A program made the position numbers and the translations under genes. A stretch of 41,678 nucleotides of DNA from an uncultured Saprospiraceae bacterium (GTDB taxonomy: Bacteria > Bacteroidota > Bacteroidia > Chitinophagales > Saprospiraceae): NCBI GenBank assembly GCA_937927575.1, contig CALBEE010000004.1, positions 1 through 41,678 on the forward strand, read 5' to 3'. Shown here piece after piece: positions 41,620 to 41,678 of this stretch. The notes under the pieces are model-generated. The model made no database searches. It was not told where the DNA came from and saw only the letters and a program-made list of their open reading frames with translations. How positions within the stretch are numbered: the stretch's first letter is position 1; every line of letters starts with the position of its first letter.

Positions 41620-41657
41620 AAAAAAATGAAAAAGCCATCAACACATGTGTTGATGGC
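41620..41657 (-). terminator. Rho-independent terminator for a gene right of the window
   Basis: A perfect 24-nt palindrome (41634-41657, half-site GCCATCAACACA) has a T-rich run after it on the minus strand, so it should end a leftward gene that lies beyond position 41678. Confidence 0.85.
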
Positions 41658-41678
41658 CAGTAATTCTAAAGTATATGT

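Overview
The window is AT-rich chromosomal DNA from a member of the phylum Bacteroidota. Four things point there: exported proteins with type IX secretion system (T9SS) sorting domains of both the type A and the type B (gliding motility-associated) kind, genes starting with MKN-type signal peptides, TAnnTTTG -7 promoter elements, and a TPP riboswitch in front of a TonB-dependent receptor. Large Cys-rich mosaic surface proteins, the CDDGD..T.ND linker motif and a DUF1800/DUF1501 pair make the class Saprospiria the most likely home, but that narrower placement is inference. No phage, insertion sequence, CRISPR array, tRNA or rRNA gene was seen.

Layout. 1-3665 (+) is the 3' part of a giant T9SS type B protein with two tandem blocks of BspA-like repeats. 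3807-7749 (+) is a row of five small envelope proteins: a membrane protein, a DUF2135-like lipoprotein, two lipocalin-like proteins (one with a beta-barrel) and a lipoprotein. 14072-7805 (-) is a probable four-gene unit: a small tail-fibre-type coiled-coil protein, DUF1800, DUF1501 with a Tat signal, and a PA14/discoidin-like T9SS protein. 14953-14336 (-) is riboflavin synthase. 17804-15084 (-) is a second T9SS type B protein. 20690-17947 (-) is der-rfbC-rfbD (ribosome assembly GTPase plus the last two steps of dTDP-rhamnose synthesis). 20867-22126 (+) is an exported protein with an NTF2-like end. 23667-22197 (-) is a conserved unknown gene overlapping era.

On the right, 23757-24511 (+) holds a NadR-type P-loop kinase and a DUF1059 protein. 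These are followed by a TPP riboswitch and its TonB-dependent receptor (24610-27161), the likely outer-membrane importer of thiamine or a precursor. A small outer-membrane protein (27845-27228, -) converges on it. 28176-35928 (+) holds two very large T9SS type A proteins: a secreted HExxH metalloprotease with twelve strictly alternating PKD domains, and an SdrD/PKD mosaic with a closely related sorting domain. The end holds a VOC-family enzyme, ssb behind an AAACG-rich repeat element, a Pif1-like helicase with a RecQ-type HTH tail, and a DEAD-box RNA helicase.

Housekeeping genes (ribE, der, rfbCD, era, ssb, helicases) therefore alternate with genes for the cell surface. Five T9SS cargo proteins are present but no T9SS machinery gene. 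The most interesting items are the alternating PKD array with one cysteine per domain, the DUF1800/DUF1501/PA14 unit, the BspA duplication that differs by exactly one 75-bp repeat, the AAACG array upstream of ssb, and the TPP riboswitch unit.
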